In this document: positions 27,578-36,181 of the stretch, in pieces
Layout: every line of letters starts with the position of its first letter
Numbering within the stretch: the stretch's first letter is position 1
DNA from: Planomonospora sp. ID82291
GTDB lineage: Bacteria; Actinomycetota; Actinomycetes; Streptosporangiales; Streptosporangiaceae
DNA: 64,000 nucleotides
Reading direction: 5' to 3'
NCBI RefSeq assembly: GCF_015711645.1
Contig: NZ_JABTEX010000003.1
Location: 868,001 to 932,000 of the forward strand
Program-made: the position numbers and the translations under genes
Notes under the pieces: model-generated
Told to the model about the DNA's origin: nothing
Seen by the model: only the letters and a program-made list of their open reading frames with translations
Databases searched by the model: none

Positions 27578-29794
27578 GTGAGGCGTACGCTGCTCGCATT
27601 CGCGCTCGTCCTTGGCGTGCTGTGGCCGGGATCGGCGCAGGCCTCCGCGCCCGCCGACGAACGGGTGGTGCTGATCGGCGTTCCCGGCCTGCGCTGGAGC
27701 GACCTCAGCCCCAAGGACACCCCCAACCTGTGGCAGCTGGCCGGGCAGAGCGCGGCCGGCTCCCTGTCGGTCCGCGCGGTGGGCCGGGTGACCTGCCCCT
27801 ACGACGCGTGGCTGACGGTCTCGGCCGGGATCAGGTCCGCCGTGGGCTACGCCTGCGGCCTGCCCCCGGTGCCCGAGCCCGCCGACGGCGGCGGCGCGGT
27901 CATCCCCGGCTACGCCTACCTCACCGACGTCGCCGGGCAGCGCAGCGCCGGGACCCTCGGCGAGGCCGTGCACGCCGCGGGGGACTGCACCCTGGCGGTC
28001 GGCCCGGGCGCGGCGCTGGCCCTCGCCGACCGGACCGGGAAGGTGGACCGCTACGCGCCCTCCCCCGCCCAGATCCGGGCGGACGCCCTCGCCGCGTGCC
28101 GGGTGGCCGCGGTCGACGTGGACGACCTGATCCGGCCCTACCTGGGCGACGGGCGGCTGCCGGCCGTCGAGGACGCCCTGACCCCGCAGCAGCGGGCGGA
28201 CGCGCTGCGCCGGGCCGACGTCAAGACCGGCGCGGTGCTCAGCGCGCTCCCCGAGGACGCCACCGTGCTGCTGGCGGGACTGTCCGACCACGGGGCGCAA
28301 CCGCACCTGCGGGTGGCCCTGATGCGCGCCGGGGCGCAGCTGCGGGACCGGTTCCTCGGCGCGGCCTCCACCCACCGCGAGGACGTCACGATCCTGCCGG
28401 ACATCACGGCCACCATGCTCTCCGTGACCGGGATCCCGGTCCCGCCGTCGGTGGTCGGCACGCCCTGGGCGGCCGGCGCGGACCGCACCGGCGGGACCGC
28501 GGCGGCGCGGGCCGAGCTGCACGGCGCCGACGTGGCCGGCCAGACGATCCGGGAGATCGGCGGGGCCTTCTTCACCACCGTCGCCGTGCTCCAGGTCGTC
28601 TTCTACGCCACCGCCTTCCTGCTGCTGCGCCGGGGGCGCGGGCTGGGGCGGGTACGCCTGGCCGCCCTCGTCCTCGCCTCGCTCCCGGTCTCGACGTACC
28701 TGGTCAACCTCACCGACTGGCACCGCGCCGGGACGCCGGTGCTCTCCCTGGCCGCGGGGATCGCCGGCTGCGCGCTCCTGCTGGCGGTGGCGGCGCTGGC
28801 GGCGCCGTTCCTCTGGGCGCGCTCGCGCGCGCTGACGGCCCACCGGAGACAGGGCGGCGGACGGCGCGGCGGGCCGCGGTCGCGCTCCCGGCGCGCCGCC
28901 CTGCGCCGGGGCAGCCCGCTCGGGCCGCTGGCGGTCGTGGCGGGGGTGACCGCGGCGGTGCTCGCCGGCGACCTGCTGACCGGGACGACCCTGCAGCTCA
29001 ACAGCGTGATGGGCTACTCGGCGGTGGTCGGCGCCCGCTACTACGGCCTGGGCAACATCCCGTTCGCGCTGTTCGCCACCTCGGTGCTGCTGCTGTCGGC
29101 GACGATCGCGCACCGGCCGGCGGGCCGGGGCCGCCGGGTCGCCGCGATGGCGGTCTTCGCGGTGCTCGGCGGCACGGCGATGATCCTGGGCGGCTGGCCG
29201 GGCGTGGGCAGCGACTTCGGCGGCGTGATCGCGTTCGTGCCGGGCATCGCGGTGGCCGCGCTGCTCGTCGGGGAGCGGCGGGTCTCGGTCGTCAGGCTCG
29301 GGGCGCTCTGCGCGGCGGGCGGCGTCACCGTGATGGCGATCGCCTACCTCGACCACCTGCGCCCGCCGGCCTCCCAGACCCACCTCGGCCGGTTCGTCGG
29401 CCAGATCGCCGGCGGCGAGGCGCTGGACGTCATCGGCCGCAAGTTCGGCGCGATGGTGGGCACGCTGCTCAGCCCCAACCTGATGCCGATCGTGGTGGCC
29501 GCGCTCGCGTTCCTCGTCTACGCGCTGCTGCGGCCGGAGAAGGCCACCGCCGGGGTGCTGCCGGCCGCGTTCGCGTACTCCCCGGCGCTGCGCGCGGGGC
29601 TGATCGGCACGCTGGTCAGCGGCGTGGTGGGCATGCTCGTCAACGACTCGGGCGCGGCGGTGCTGTCCATGGCGCTGGCGCTGGCCGTACCGCTGGTGCT
29701 CTCGGTGGGCGTCGCGGTGCTGCGCGACGGCGGCCCGCCCTACGCGTCGGGCCAGCAGCCGGCCAGCAGCGACCTGGTGTCGCGGAGCAGCTGA
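27578..29794 (+). CDS. Membrane protein with N-terminal phosphatase-like exported domain
   Basis: Large protein of about 738 residues that I do not recognise by name. A signal or anchor helix at residues 1-24 (LLAFALVLGVLWPGSAQA) is followed by an extracytoplasmic domain of about 300 residues. VVLIGVPGLRWSDL, TPNLW and VLLAGLSDHG recall the alkaline-phosphatase/phosphoglycerate-mutase fold, but the metal ligands are not clearly complete. From about residue 330 to the end there are some ten hydrophobic segments interrupted by a very basic Arg/Gly loop. GTG 27578 follows GGGGAGG. Its 3' end overlaps the convergent HIT gene by 55 bp. A role in envelope polymer metabolism is a guess only. Confidence 0.8.
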   Translation: MRRTLLAFALVLGVLWPGSAQASAPADERVVLIGVPGLRWSDLSPKDTPNLWQLAGQSAAGSLSVRAVGRVTCPYDAWLTVSAGIRSAVGYACGLPPVPEPADGGGAVIPGYAYLTDVAGQRSAGTLGEAVHAAGDCTLAVGPGAALALADRTGKVDRYAPSPAQIRADALAACRVAAVDVDDLIRPYLGDGRLPAVEDALTPQQRADALRRADVKTGAVLSALPEDATVLLAGLSDHGAQPHLRVALMRAGAQLRDRFLGAASTHREDVTILPDITATMLSVTGIPVPPSVVGTPWAAGADRTGGTAAARAELHGADVAGQTIREIGGAFFTTVAVLQVVFYATAFLLLRRGRGLGRVRLAALVLASLPVSTYLVNLTDWHRAGTPVLSLAAGIAGCALLLAVAALAAPFLWARSRALTAHRRQGGGRRGGPRSRSRRAALRRGSPLGPLAVVAGVTAAVLAGDLLTGTTLQLNSVMGYSAVVGARYYGLGNIPFALFATSVLLLSATIAHRPAGRGRRVAAMAVFAVLGGTAMILGGWPGVGSDFGGVIAFVPGIAVAALLVGERRVSVVRLGALCAAGGVTVMAIAYLDHLRPPASQTHLGRFVGQIAGGEALDVIGRKFGAMVGTLLSPNLMPIVVAALAFLVYALLRPEKATAGVLPAAFAYSPALRAGLIGTLVSGVVGMLVNDSGAAVLSMALALAVPLVLSVGVAVLRDGGPPYASGQQPASSDLVSRSS

Positions 29795-30288
29795 GGCAGC
29801 ACCTTGGTCTGGCCGACCACCGGCATGAAGTTGGTGTCGCCGCCCCAGCGGGGCACCACGTGCTGGTGCAGGTGGGCCGCGATGCCCGCGCCGGCCGCGT
29901 CGCCGAGGTTCATGCCGACGTTGAAGCCCTGGGCGCCGCTGGCCTTGCGCAGGGCGGTCAGCCCGCGCCGGGTGAAGTCGGCGAACTCCGCGGTCTCGGC
30001 GGGGTTCAGGTCGGTGTAGTCCGGAACGTGCCGGTAGGGGCAGACCAGCAGGTGGCCGGAGTTGTAGGGGTAGAGGTTGAGGACGGCGTAGACGGCCTCG
30101 CCCCGGGCCACGATCAGCCCGTCCGCGTCGTCCAGCTTCGGGATCTCGCAGAACGGGCAGCCGTCCCCCGGACCCGAGCCGGTCGGCTTGTTCTCGCCCT
30201 TGATGTACGCCATCCGGTGAGGGGTCCAGAGCCTTTCGAACGCGTCCGGCGTTCCCGCTCCCCGCTGGAGCTCTGGCTCGTTGCTCAT
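29740..30288 (-). CDS. HIT-family nucleotide hydrolase/phosphorylase
   Basis: Cytoplasmic HIT-fold protein of about 182 residues. The histidine triad is HLHQHVVPRW, preceded by NSGHLLVCPYRHV and the zinc-type cysteines in CPFCEI. Mycobacterial Rv2613c, between pgsA1 and thrS, is described as an AP4A phosphorylase, and this protein occupies the equivalent position apart from inserted genes. ATG 30288 was chosen; ATG 30300 (four residues longer) is equally possible, and neither has a strong ribosome-binding site. The C-terminus KVLPQLLRDTRSLLAG is conserved, so its overlap with the convergent membrane-protein gene looks genuine. Confidence 0.92.
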   Translation of the reverse strand: MSNEPELQRGAGTPDAFERLWTPHRMAYIKGENKPTGSGPGDGCPFCEIPKLDDADGLIVARGEAVYAVLNLYPYNSGHLLVCPYRHVPDYTDLNPAETAEFADFTRRGLTALRKASGAQGFNVGMNLGDAAGAGIAAHLHQHVVPRWGGDTNFMPVVGQTKVLPQLLRDTRSLLAGCWPDA

Positions 30289-30438
30289 GGCGGCCAGCAT
30301 ATTGCCCGGCGGATCGGTCCTTGCGGGCGCCTCCCGGGTGCCGGGCGGGGCGCCCGGGGACCGCGGTGGCGGCGATACGAGGGATAATTCCGGCAGAGTC
30401 CCAGCGAGCGTGACAGAACCACAGCCGAGGAGCACCCC

Positions 30439-31044
30439 ATGACGATCGACGTCTCCGCCGCGGAAGCCGCCGAGGACACCGTCGGAGCCGCAGGAACCGC
30501 CGAGGGCGTCGATGACGGCGTGTCCCCCGCCGAGACGACCGCGGTGACGCCCGCGATCACGGTGACGGCGGCCGACCCGGCGCCGTCCGCCGTTCGCCCG
30601 TTCTCGCTCGGCCTGTCCGTGGCCACCGCCCCGGAACCGGTGTCCGCGGCCGTGGTGAAGGGGCGGATCAAGGTCGCCGACGAGGTGGTCGAGAAGGTCG
30701 CCGCACTCGCCACGCTGGAGGTGGCCGGGGTCGCCGACCTGGGCGAGGACGTCGGCCACCTGGCCGAGGCGCACCGGGAGCGCTCCGGCGCGCGGCGGGC
30801 CGGCCGGGGCGTCTCCGCCCACGTCCAGGACCGCACCGTCGCCGTCGACGTGGCGATCGTGGCCGAGTACGGCCACGTGGTGATGGACGTGGCCAACGAG
30901 GTGAAGACCAACGTGGCCCGCACGGTCAGCCGGATGCTGGGCATGCGGGTCGTCGAGGTCAACGTCACCGTCGACGACGTGCGGCTGCCCGGCGAGCTCG
31001 GCTCCGACGGCGCCGAGGACGGCGCCCCGAACCCGGAGTCCTGA
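30439..31044 (+). CDS. Asp23/Gls24-family envelope stress protein
   Basis: Protein of 201 residues with a disordered acidic Ala/Glu/Thr-rich N-terminus (about 1-65) and an Asp23/Gls24 domain (DUF322). The latter is seen in IKVADEVVEKVAALATLEVAGVADL, VQDRTVAVDVAIVAEYG and VARTVSRMLGMRVVEVNVTVDDV. The family is linked to cell-envelope homeostasis, often as membrane-associated oligomers. GAGGAG lies ahead of ATG 30439. It is divergent from the HIT gene and convergent with thrS. Confidence 0.88.
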   Translation: MTIDVSAAEAAEDTVGAAGTAEGVDDGVSPAETTAVTPAITVTAADPAPSAVRPFSLGLSVATAPEPVSAAVVKGRIKVADEVVEKVAALATLEVAGVADLGEDVGHLAEAHRERSGARRAGRGVSAHVQDRTVAVDVAIVAEYGHVVMDVANEVKTNVARTVSRMLGMRVVEVNVTVDDVRLPGELGSDGAEDGAPNPES

Positions 31045-31177
31045 GGCCCGGGCACGGAATGCGGCGGGCCGCACGGAGCGGTCCGCCGCGTTCGCGGGAG
31101 CGGAAGGCGGCCGGGCCCGCATACGGCGGCCGGACCCACGTGGCGGCCCGGCCGCGCATGGAGGCCGGACGCCGCAC

Positions 31178-31203
31178 GGGCCGGGCTCACGTGAGCCCGG
31201 CCC
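31178..31203. terminator. Palindromic terminator between Asp23-family gene and thrS
   Basis: A perfect 26-bp palindrome (13 + 13 bases, arms 31178-31190 and 31191-31203) ends 12 bp before the thrS stop. It lies between two convergent genes, so it can serve both. A second, weaker set of inverted repeats lies at 31060-31150. Confidence 0.75.
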
Positions 31204-31215
31204 GCGTGGAAGAGG

Positions 31216-33183
31216 TCAGACCTGGACGCGGTTCTCGATCGCGGCGACGATCTCGTCGATCGCCTGGTCGACCGGGACGCCGTTCTTCTGCTCGCCGTTG
31301 CGGAAGCGGAAGGAGACCGCGCCGTTGGCGATGTCCTCGTCGCCCGCCAGCAGCATGAACGGCACCTTGGCCTTCTGCGCGTTGCGGATCTTCTTCTGCA
31401 TGCGGTCGTCGGAGGCGTCCACCTCGATCCGGACGCCCCGCTCCCGCGCCTTCTTCGCCACGTCCTGCAGGTAGGGCGCGTGGGCCTCGGCGATCGGGAT
31501 GCCGACGACCTGGACCGGGGCGAGCCAGGGGGGGAACGCGCCCGCGTAGTGCTCGACCAGGACGCCGAAGAAGCGCTCGATCGAACCGAACAGCGCCCGG
31601 TGGATCATGACGGGCCGCTGCCGTGAGCCGTCCGACGCCTGGTACTCCAGCTCGAAGCGCTCGGGCAGCATGAAGTCGAGCTGGATGGTCGACATCTGCC
31701 AGGAGCGGCCGATCGCGTCACGCGCCTGCACGGAGATCTTCGGCCCGTAGAACGCCGCGCCGCCCGGGTCGAGGACGAGTTCGAGGTTCTCCGACTCGGC
31801 GACCTCGCGCAGCGTCTCGGTGGCCTCCTGCCAGGTCGCGTCGTCCCCGATGGACTTCTCCGGGTTCTTGGTGGACAGCTCCAGGTAGAAGTCGCTCAGG
31901 CCGTAGTCGCGCAGCAGGTCGAGCACGAAGCGCAGCAGCGAGGCCAGCTCGTCGCGCATCTGCTCGCGGGTGCAGTAGATGTGCGCGTCGTCCTGGGTCA
32001 GGCCGCGCACCCGGGTCAGGCCGTGCACGACGCCCGACTTCTCGTAGCGGTAGACCGTGCCGAACTCGAACATGCGCAGCGGCAGCTCGCGGTAGGACCG
32101 CCCGCGCGCCCTGAAGATCAGGTTGTGCATCGGGCAGTTCATCGGCTTGAGGTAGTACCTCGCGCCCTCCAGCTCCATGGGCGGGAACATGCCGTCGGCG
32201 TACCAGTCGAGGTGGCCGGAGGTCTGGTAGAGGTTCTCCTTGGTGATGTGCGGGGTGTTGACGAAGGAGTAGCCCGCCTCGGTGTGCCTGCGCCGGGAGT
32301 AGTCCTCCATGAGCTTGCGGATCACGCCGCCCTTGGGGTGGAAGACCGGCAGACCGGATCCCAGCTCGTCGGGGAAGGAGAACAGGTCGAGCTCGGCGCC
32401 GAGCTTGCGGTGGTCGCGCTTCTCGGCCTCCTCCAGCAGGTGGAGGTACTCGTCCTGCTTCTCGCGCGACTCCCAGGCGGTGCCGTAGATCCGCTGCAGC
32501 TGCGGGTTCTTCTCGCTGCCCCGCCAGTAGGCGCCGCCGGAGCGCATCAGCTTGAACGCCGGGATGGACCGGGTGCTCGGCACGTGCGGGCCGCGGCACA
32601 GGTCCTTCCAGCACAGCTCGCCGGTCTTGGCGTCGAGGTTGTCGTAGATGGTCAGCTGGCCCGCCCCGACCTCGACGCTCTCCTCGTCGGCCGCGCCGCC
32701 CTTGAGGCCGATCAGCTCCAGCTTGTACGGCTCGGCGGCGAGCTCGGTGCGCGCGTCCTCGTCGGAGACGGGGCGGCGGGAGAACAGCTGCCCCTGCTTG
32801 ACGATCTCGCGCATGCGCTTCTCGACGCGCTTGAGGTCCTCGGGGGTGAACGCGGTGGCGACGTCGAAATCGTAGTAGAAGCCGTTCTCGACCGGCGGGC
32901 CGATGCCGAGCCTCGCCTCGGGGAAGATCTCCTGGACGGCCTGGGCCATGACGTGCGCGGCGGAGTGGCGGATGATCGCCCGGCCGTCGGCGCTGCCGGC
33001 CTCGACGGGCTCGATCACGTCGCCGTCGGCCACGGCCGCCGCGAGGTCCTTCAGCTCGCCGTTCGCCCGGGCGGCGACCACGGAACGGCCGTCGGCGCCG
33101 AGGACGTCGCCGTACGTCGTGCCCCCGGCCACCACACGCTCGGCTCCGGCGAGGGTGATGCGAAGTTCTGGCACGGCAGACAC
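31216..33183 (-). CDS. thrS: Threonyl-tRNA synthetase
   Basis: Charges tRNA-Thr. The 655 residues show the full domain set: N-terminal TGS domain, editing (second additional) domain with [12 protein letters not shown] and the downstream Cys/His of CRGPHVPST, the class II core with motif 2 [14 protein letters not shown], the zinc-site residues in MNCPMHN, and a C-terminal anticodon-binding domain ([14 protein letters not shown]). GTG 33183 follows AAGGAG with a 6-base spacer. No T-box leader is seen; the gap to dapD is 158 bp and is divergent. Confidence 0.97.
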   Translation of the reverse strand: MSAVPELRITLAGAERVVAGGTTYGDVLGADGRSVVAARANGELKDLAAAVADGDVIEPVEAGSADGRAIIRHSAAHVMAQAVQEIFPEARLGIGPPVENGFYYDFDVATAFTPEDLKRVEKRMREIVKQGQLFSRRPVSDEDARTELAAEPYKLELIGLKGGAADEESVEVGAGQLTIYDNLDAKTGELCWKDLCRGPHVPSTRSIPAFKLMRSGGAYWRGSEKNPQLQRIYGTAWESREKQDEYLHLLEEAEKRDHRKLGAELDLFSFPDELGSGLPVFHPKGGVIRKLMEDYSRRRHTEAGYSFVNTPHITKENLYQTSGHLDWYADGMFPPMELEGARYYLKPMNCPMHNLIFRARGRSYRELPLRMFEFGTVYRYEKSGVVHGLTRVRGLTQDDAHIYCTREQMRDELASLLRFVLDLLRDYGLSDFYLELSTKNPEKSIGDDATWQEATETLREVAESENLELVLDPGGAAFYGPKISVQARDAIGRSWQMSTIQLDFMLPERFELEYQASDGSRQRPVMIHRALFGSIERFFGVLVEHYAGAFPPWLAPVQVVGIPIAEAHAPYLQDVAKKARERGVRIEVDASDDRMQKKIRNAQKAKVPFMLLAGDEDIANGAVSFRFRNGEQKNGVPVDQAIDEIVAAIENRVQV

Positions 33184-33327
33184 GGTTGCTCCTTCGATGA
33201 GTGGTCAGAAAACCGATGCTACCGGTGGCGGCGACGCGAAATCCCGGGCGTTCCGCCGCGTCCTCCGCCGGGAGGCGGGGCGCCGCCGTCGGCGAGCCCG
33301 TCGGCGGCCTGTCCCGGGGGCATCAAT

Positions 33328-33333
33328 TAGTCT
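33328..33333 (+). promoter_or_regulatory. Candidate -10 element for a leaderless dapD transcript
   Basis: TAGTCT ends 8 nt before the GTG of dapD, and no ribosome-binding site is present. This is the layout of leaderless actinobacterial genes whose transcript begins at the start codon. No convincing -35 is seen. Confidence 0.4.
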
Positions 33334-33341
33334 TGGTCGCT

Positions 33342-34319
33342 GTGAACGCAGCAGCTCAGACTTCCGGCGCCCACGGCGTCGGCATCGCGACCATCACCCC
33401 GGACGGGACCGTGCTCGACACCTGGTTCCCCTCCCCCCGGCTGGGCGAGCCCTCCGCACCGGGCACCCGGCGGCTGACCGCGCAGGAGGCCGCCGAGGCC
33501 CTCGGCCCGGCCGCCGCCGCGCTGCTCGGCCCCGACGCCGACCGCGGCGTGGAGGTGGTCGCCGTGGAGACCGGGATCGCCGAGCTGTCGGAGCCGCCCG
33601 CCGACGCGCACGACGCCTACCTGCGCCTGCACCTGCTCTCCGCGCGCCTGGTCGCGCCGCACGGGCAGAACCTCGACGGCGTCTTCGGCCTGCTGAGCAA
33701 CGTCGTGTGGACCAACCACGGCCCCTGCGCGGTCGAGGGCTTCGAGGAGGTGCGGCTCCGGCTGCGCGCCCGCGGCCAGGTGACCGTCTACGGCGTCGAC
33801 AAGTTCCCGCGGATGGTCGACTACGTGGTGCCGTCCGGCGTCCGGATCGCCGAGGCCGACCGCGTCCGGCTCGGCGCGCACCTGGCCGCCGGCACGACGG
33901 TGATGCACGAGGGGTTCGTCAACTTCAACGCCGGGACCCTGGGCACCTCCATGGTGGAGGGGCGCATCTCGGCCGGGGTCGTCGTCGGCGACGGTTCCGA
34001 CGTCGGCGGCGGCGCCTCGATCATGGGCACCCTGTCCGGCGGCGGCAAGCAGGTCATCTCCGTCGGGCGGCGCTGCCTGCTCGGCGCCAACAGCGGCATC
34101 GGCATCTCCCTGGGCGACGACGTGGTGGTGGAGGCCGGTCTCTACGTCACGGCCGGGACCAAGGTCACGCTCCCCGACGGCGCGGTCGTCAAGGCCGCCG
34201 AGTTCTCGGGCGCCTCCGGGCTGCTGTTCCGCCGCAACTCCACCACCGGCGCCGTCGAGGTCGTCCCCCGCGAGGGCACCGGGGTCGAGCTCAACAGCAT
34301 CCTGCACGCCAACGACTGA
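33342..34319 (+). CDS. dapD: Tetrahydrodipicolinate N-succinyltransferase
   Basis: Succinylates tetrahydrodipicolinate in the lysine/meso-diaminopimelate pathway, cytoplasmic. About 325 residues of the actinobacterial DapD type: an N-terminal domain ([19 protein letters not shown]), then a left-handed beta-helix of hexapeptide repeats from about residue 150 ([27 protein letters not shown]). The conserved [13 protein letters not shown] and [11 protein letters not shown] are present. GTG 33342 is the only start that fits homologues, although no ribosome-binding site precedes it. A PAP2-like gene follows 3 bp downstream. Confidence 0.93.
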   Translation: MNAAAQTSGAHGVGIATITPDGTVLDTWFPSPRLGEPSAPGTRRLTAQEAAEALGPAAAALLGPDADRGVEVVAVETGIAELSEPPADAHDAYLRLHLLSARLVAPHGQNLDGVFGLLSNVVWTNHGPCAVEGFEEVRLRLRARGQVTVYGVDKFPRMVDYVVPSGVRIAEADRVRLGAHLAAGTTVMHEGFVNFNAGTLGTSMVEGRISAGVVVGDGSDVGGGASIMGTLSGGGKQVISVGRRCLLGANSGIGISLGDDVVVEAGLYVTAGTKVTLPDGAVVKAAEFSGASGLLFRRNSTTGAVEVVPREGTGVELNSILHAND

Positions 34320-34322
34320 CCC

Positions 34323-34937
34323 GTGGCAGGCCAGGGAACGGCGCCGGACTCCCGGCCCGGCGCGACCGTCGCCCGGTGGGTGACCGACCTCTTCTCGCCC
34401 CAGGCGCTGGTCATCGGCCTCCCACCGGTGGTCGGCCTGGCCACCGGCGGCTGGCCGGGCGCCGCGTGGGGGCTGATGGCCTCGCTGCTGTGCGGCGGCG
34501 TCCCGGCCGGGGTGATCCTGGCCGGGGTGCGCTCCGGGCGGCTGGACTCCCACCACCTGGTCGACCGGGCGAGCCGGACCACCCCGCTGCTGGTGGCGAT
34601 GGTCGCGGTGGTCGTCGCCCTGGTGCTGCTGGCCTCCCTGGACGGGCCGCCGCTGCTGGTCGCCACGGTGGCCGCGATGCTGGCCGCCCTCGCCCTGACG
34701 GTCCCGATCACCCTCCGCTGGAAGATCTCCTTCCACGCGGCCGTGTCGGCGGGCACCGTGGTGGTGCTCGCCCACACGCTGCCCGCCGTACCGGCCCTGG
34801 CGGTGGGCGCGCCGGTCGTGGCGGTGATCTGCTGGGCGCGGGTGCGGCTGCGGCACCACACCCTGGCCCAGGTCGCCGCCGGGGTGGTCACCGGCGGCGG
34901 TTCGGCCTGGGCGACCCTGGCCGCGTTCGGCCTCTGA
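34323..34937 (+). CDS. PAP2-like integral membrane protein
   Basis: Small membrane protein of 204 residues with about five or six hydrophobic helices. Two regions recall the type 2 phosphatidic acid phosphatase fold: RWKISFHAAVSAG (compare the PSGHA motif) and RVRLRHHTLAQVAAG (compare SR-x5-H-x3-D). The terminal Asp is replaced by Gln, so catalytic competence is doubtful. It starts 3 bp after dapD and is probably cotranscribed. Isoprenoid-diphosphate or lipid-phosphate processing is possible, not shown. Confidence 0.65.
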   Translation: MAGQGTAPDSRPGATVARWVTDLFSPQALVIGLPPVVGLATGGWPGAAWGLMASLLCGGVPAGVILAGVRSGRLDSHHLVDRASRTTPLLVAMVAVVVALVLLASLDGPPLLVATVAAMLAALALTVPITLRWKISFHAAVSAGTVVVLAHTLPAVPALAVGAPVVAVICWARVRLRHHTLAQVAAGVVTGGGSAWATLAAFGL

Positions 34938-35083
34938 CCGCCGCGCCCGCGGGTTCCGGCGCCGGTCGGCGCGCCCCCTTGCGGGGATGCGCCGTACGGC
35001 CCCGCGCCGCATCGCGGCGGACCGCCCGGCACGGCGCGGCACGGCGCCGCGCCGCGCGGGGCGGGCGATGCCGGGCCGGGCCG

Positions 35084-35980
35084 TCAAAGGAGGGTCTTGA
35101 GGAACTTCCGGGTCCGGCCGTCGGAGGTGAACTCGGCGGCGGCGAAGTCGGTGACCCCGGCCGCGGCGAGCGCCTCGATCCGGGCGGCGACGGTCTCCTC
35201 GTCGCCGACGATCGCCACGTCGGCCGGGCCGGCCGCGCCCTCCCGGTCGAGCACCGCCCGATAGGACGGCAGCTGCCCGTAGACGGCGAACACCTCGGCC
35301 GCCCTGGCCCGCGCGGCCTCGACGTCGTCGGTGACGCAGACGGGCAGCGCGCAGACGATCCGCGGCGCGGGGCGGCCGGCGGCCCGGGCCGCCTCGGTGA
35401 CGGCGGGGGCGATGTGCTCGGCGACGGTCCTGGGGCCGGTCATCCAGAGCACGGTGCCGTCGGCGACCTCGCCGGCCAGCTTGAGCATGCGCGGGGCCAG
35501 CGCGGCGATGAGGACCGGCATGTCCCCCGCGCCGGGCGTGCTCAGGCCGATCCGGGCGGTGATCGTCTCCCCTTCGAAGGTCACGTTCTCCCCCCGTGCC
35601 AGCGGCATCAGCACCGACAGGTACTCGCGCATGTGCCGGGCGGGCCTGTCGTAGCCGTAGCCGAACATGCCCTCGACCACGACCTGGTGGGAGAGCCCGA
35701 TGCCCAGGGTCAGGCGGCCGTCCAGGGCGGCGTTGACCGTGAGCGCCTGCTGGGCCAGCGCGGCGGGGTGGCGGGGGTAGGTCGGCACGACGGCGGTGCC
35801 GAGCTCGATCCCCGGCACCGCGGCGCCGGCCACGGCCAGGGCGGTGAGCGCGTCGAGTCCGAAGATGTGGGAGACCCATGCCGAGGTGAAGCCCTCATCG
35901 GCCCCGCGGGCGATCCTCTCCCGCAGCTTCCCGAGCGCGTCGGGGGACGTGGGCTCATTGATGAACAGGCCGATTCGCAT
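35084..35980 (-). CDS. LLM-class (F420-dependent type) oxidoreductase
   Basis: Luciferase-like TIM-barrel flavin/F420 oxidoreductase of 298 residues. MRIGLFINEP, the GFTSAWVSHIFGLDAL helix, the ALTVNAALDGRLTLGIGLSH segment and RHMREYLSVLMPL are typical of actinobacterial F420-type enzymes. The C-terminal AIVGDEETVAARIEALAAAGVTDFAA is the usual end. The substrate is unknown. Divergent from the GH13 gene; 146 bp separate it from the convergent PAP2-like gene. Confidence 0.86.
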   Translation of the reverse strand: MRIGLFINEPTSPDALGKLRERIARGADEGFTSAWVSHIFGLDALTALAVAGAAVPGIELGTAVVPTYPRHPAALAQQALTVNAALDGRLTLGIGLSHQVVVEGMFGYGYDRPARHMREYLSVLMPLARGENVTFEGETITARIGLSTPGAGDMPVLIAALAPRMLKLAGEVADGTVLWMTGPRTVAEHIAPAVTEAARAAGRPAPRIVCALPVCVTDDVEAARARAAEVFAVYGQLPSYRAVLDREGAAGPADVAIVGDEETVAARIEALAAAGVTDFAAAEFTSDGRTRKFLKTLL

Positions 35981-36181
35981 CGCTACCGAACTCCATTCTG
36001 GATGATTCGGGCCAGTGTAGGACGCCTTCCGTCATGAACCGAAGGTTGTTCCGGATGGAACGCTCCACTCCTCTCCCGCCGACCGCACCCGGCGGCATGC
36101 GGGCGCGCGGACGGGGCACGGGTGGCGTCCGGGGCGGGGGTCACTGCGAGAATCAGGTGACCGCCGGCAGGGAGGACGACC

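Noticed and set aside
33184-33341. T-box or other riboswitch ahead of thrS
   Set aside because: Only 158 bp between thrS and dapD, no T-box core sequence or hairpin ladder; thrS has a normal ribosome-binding site.
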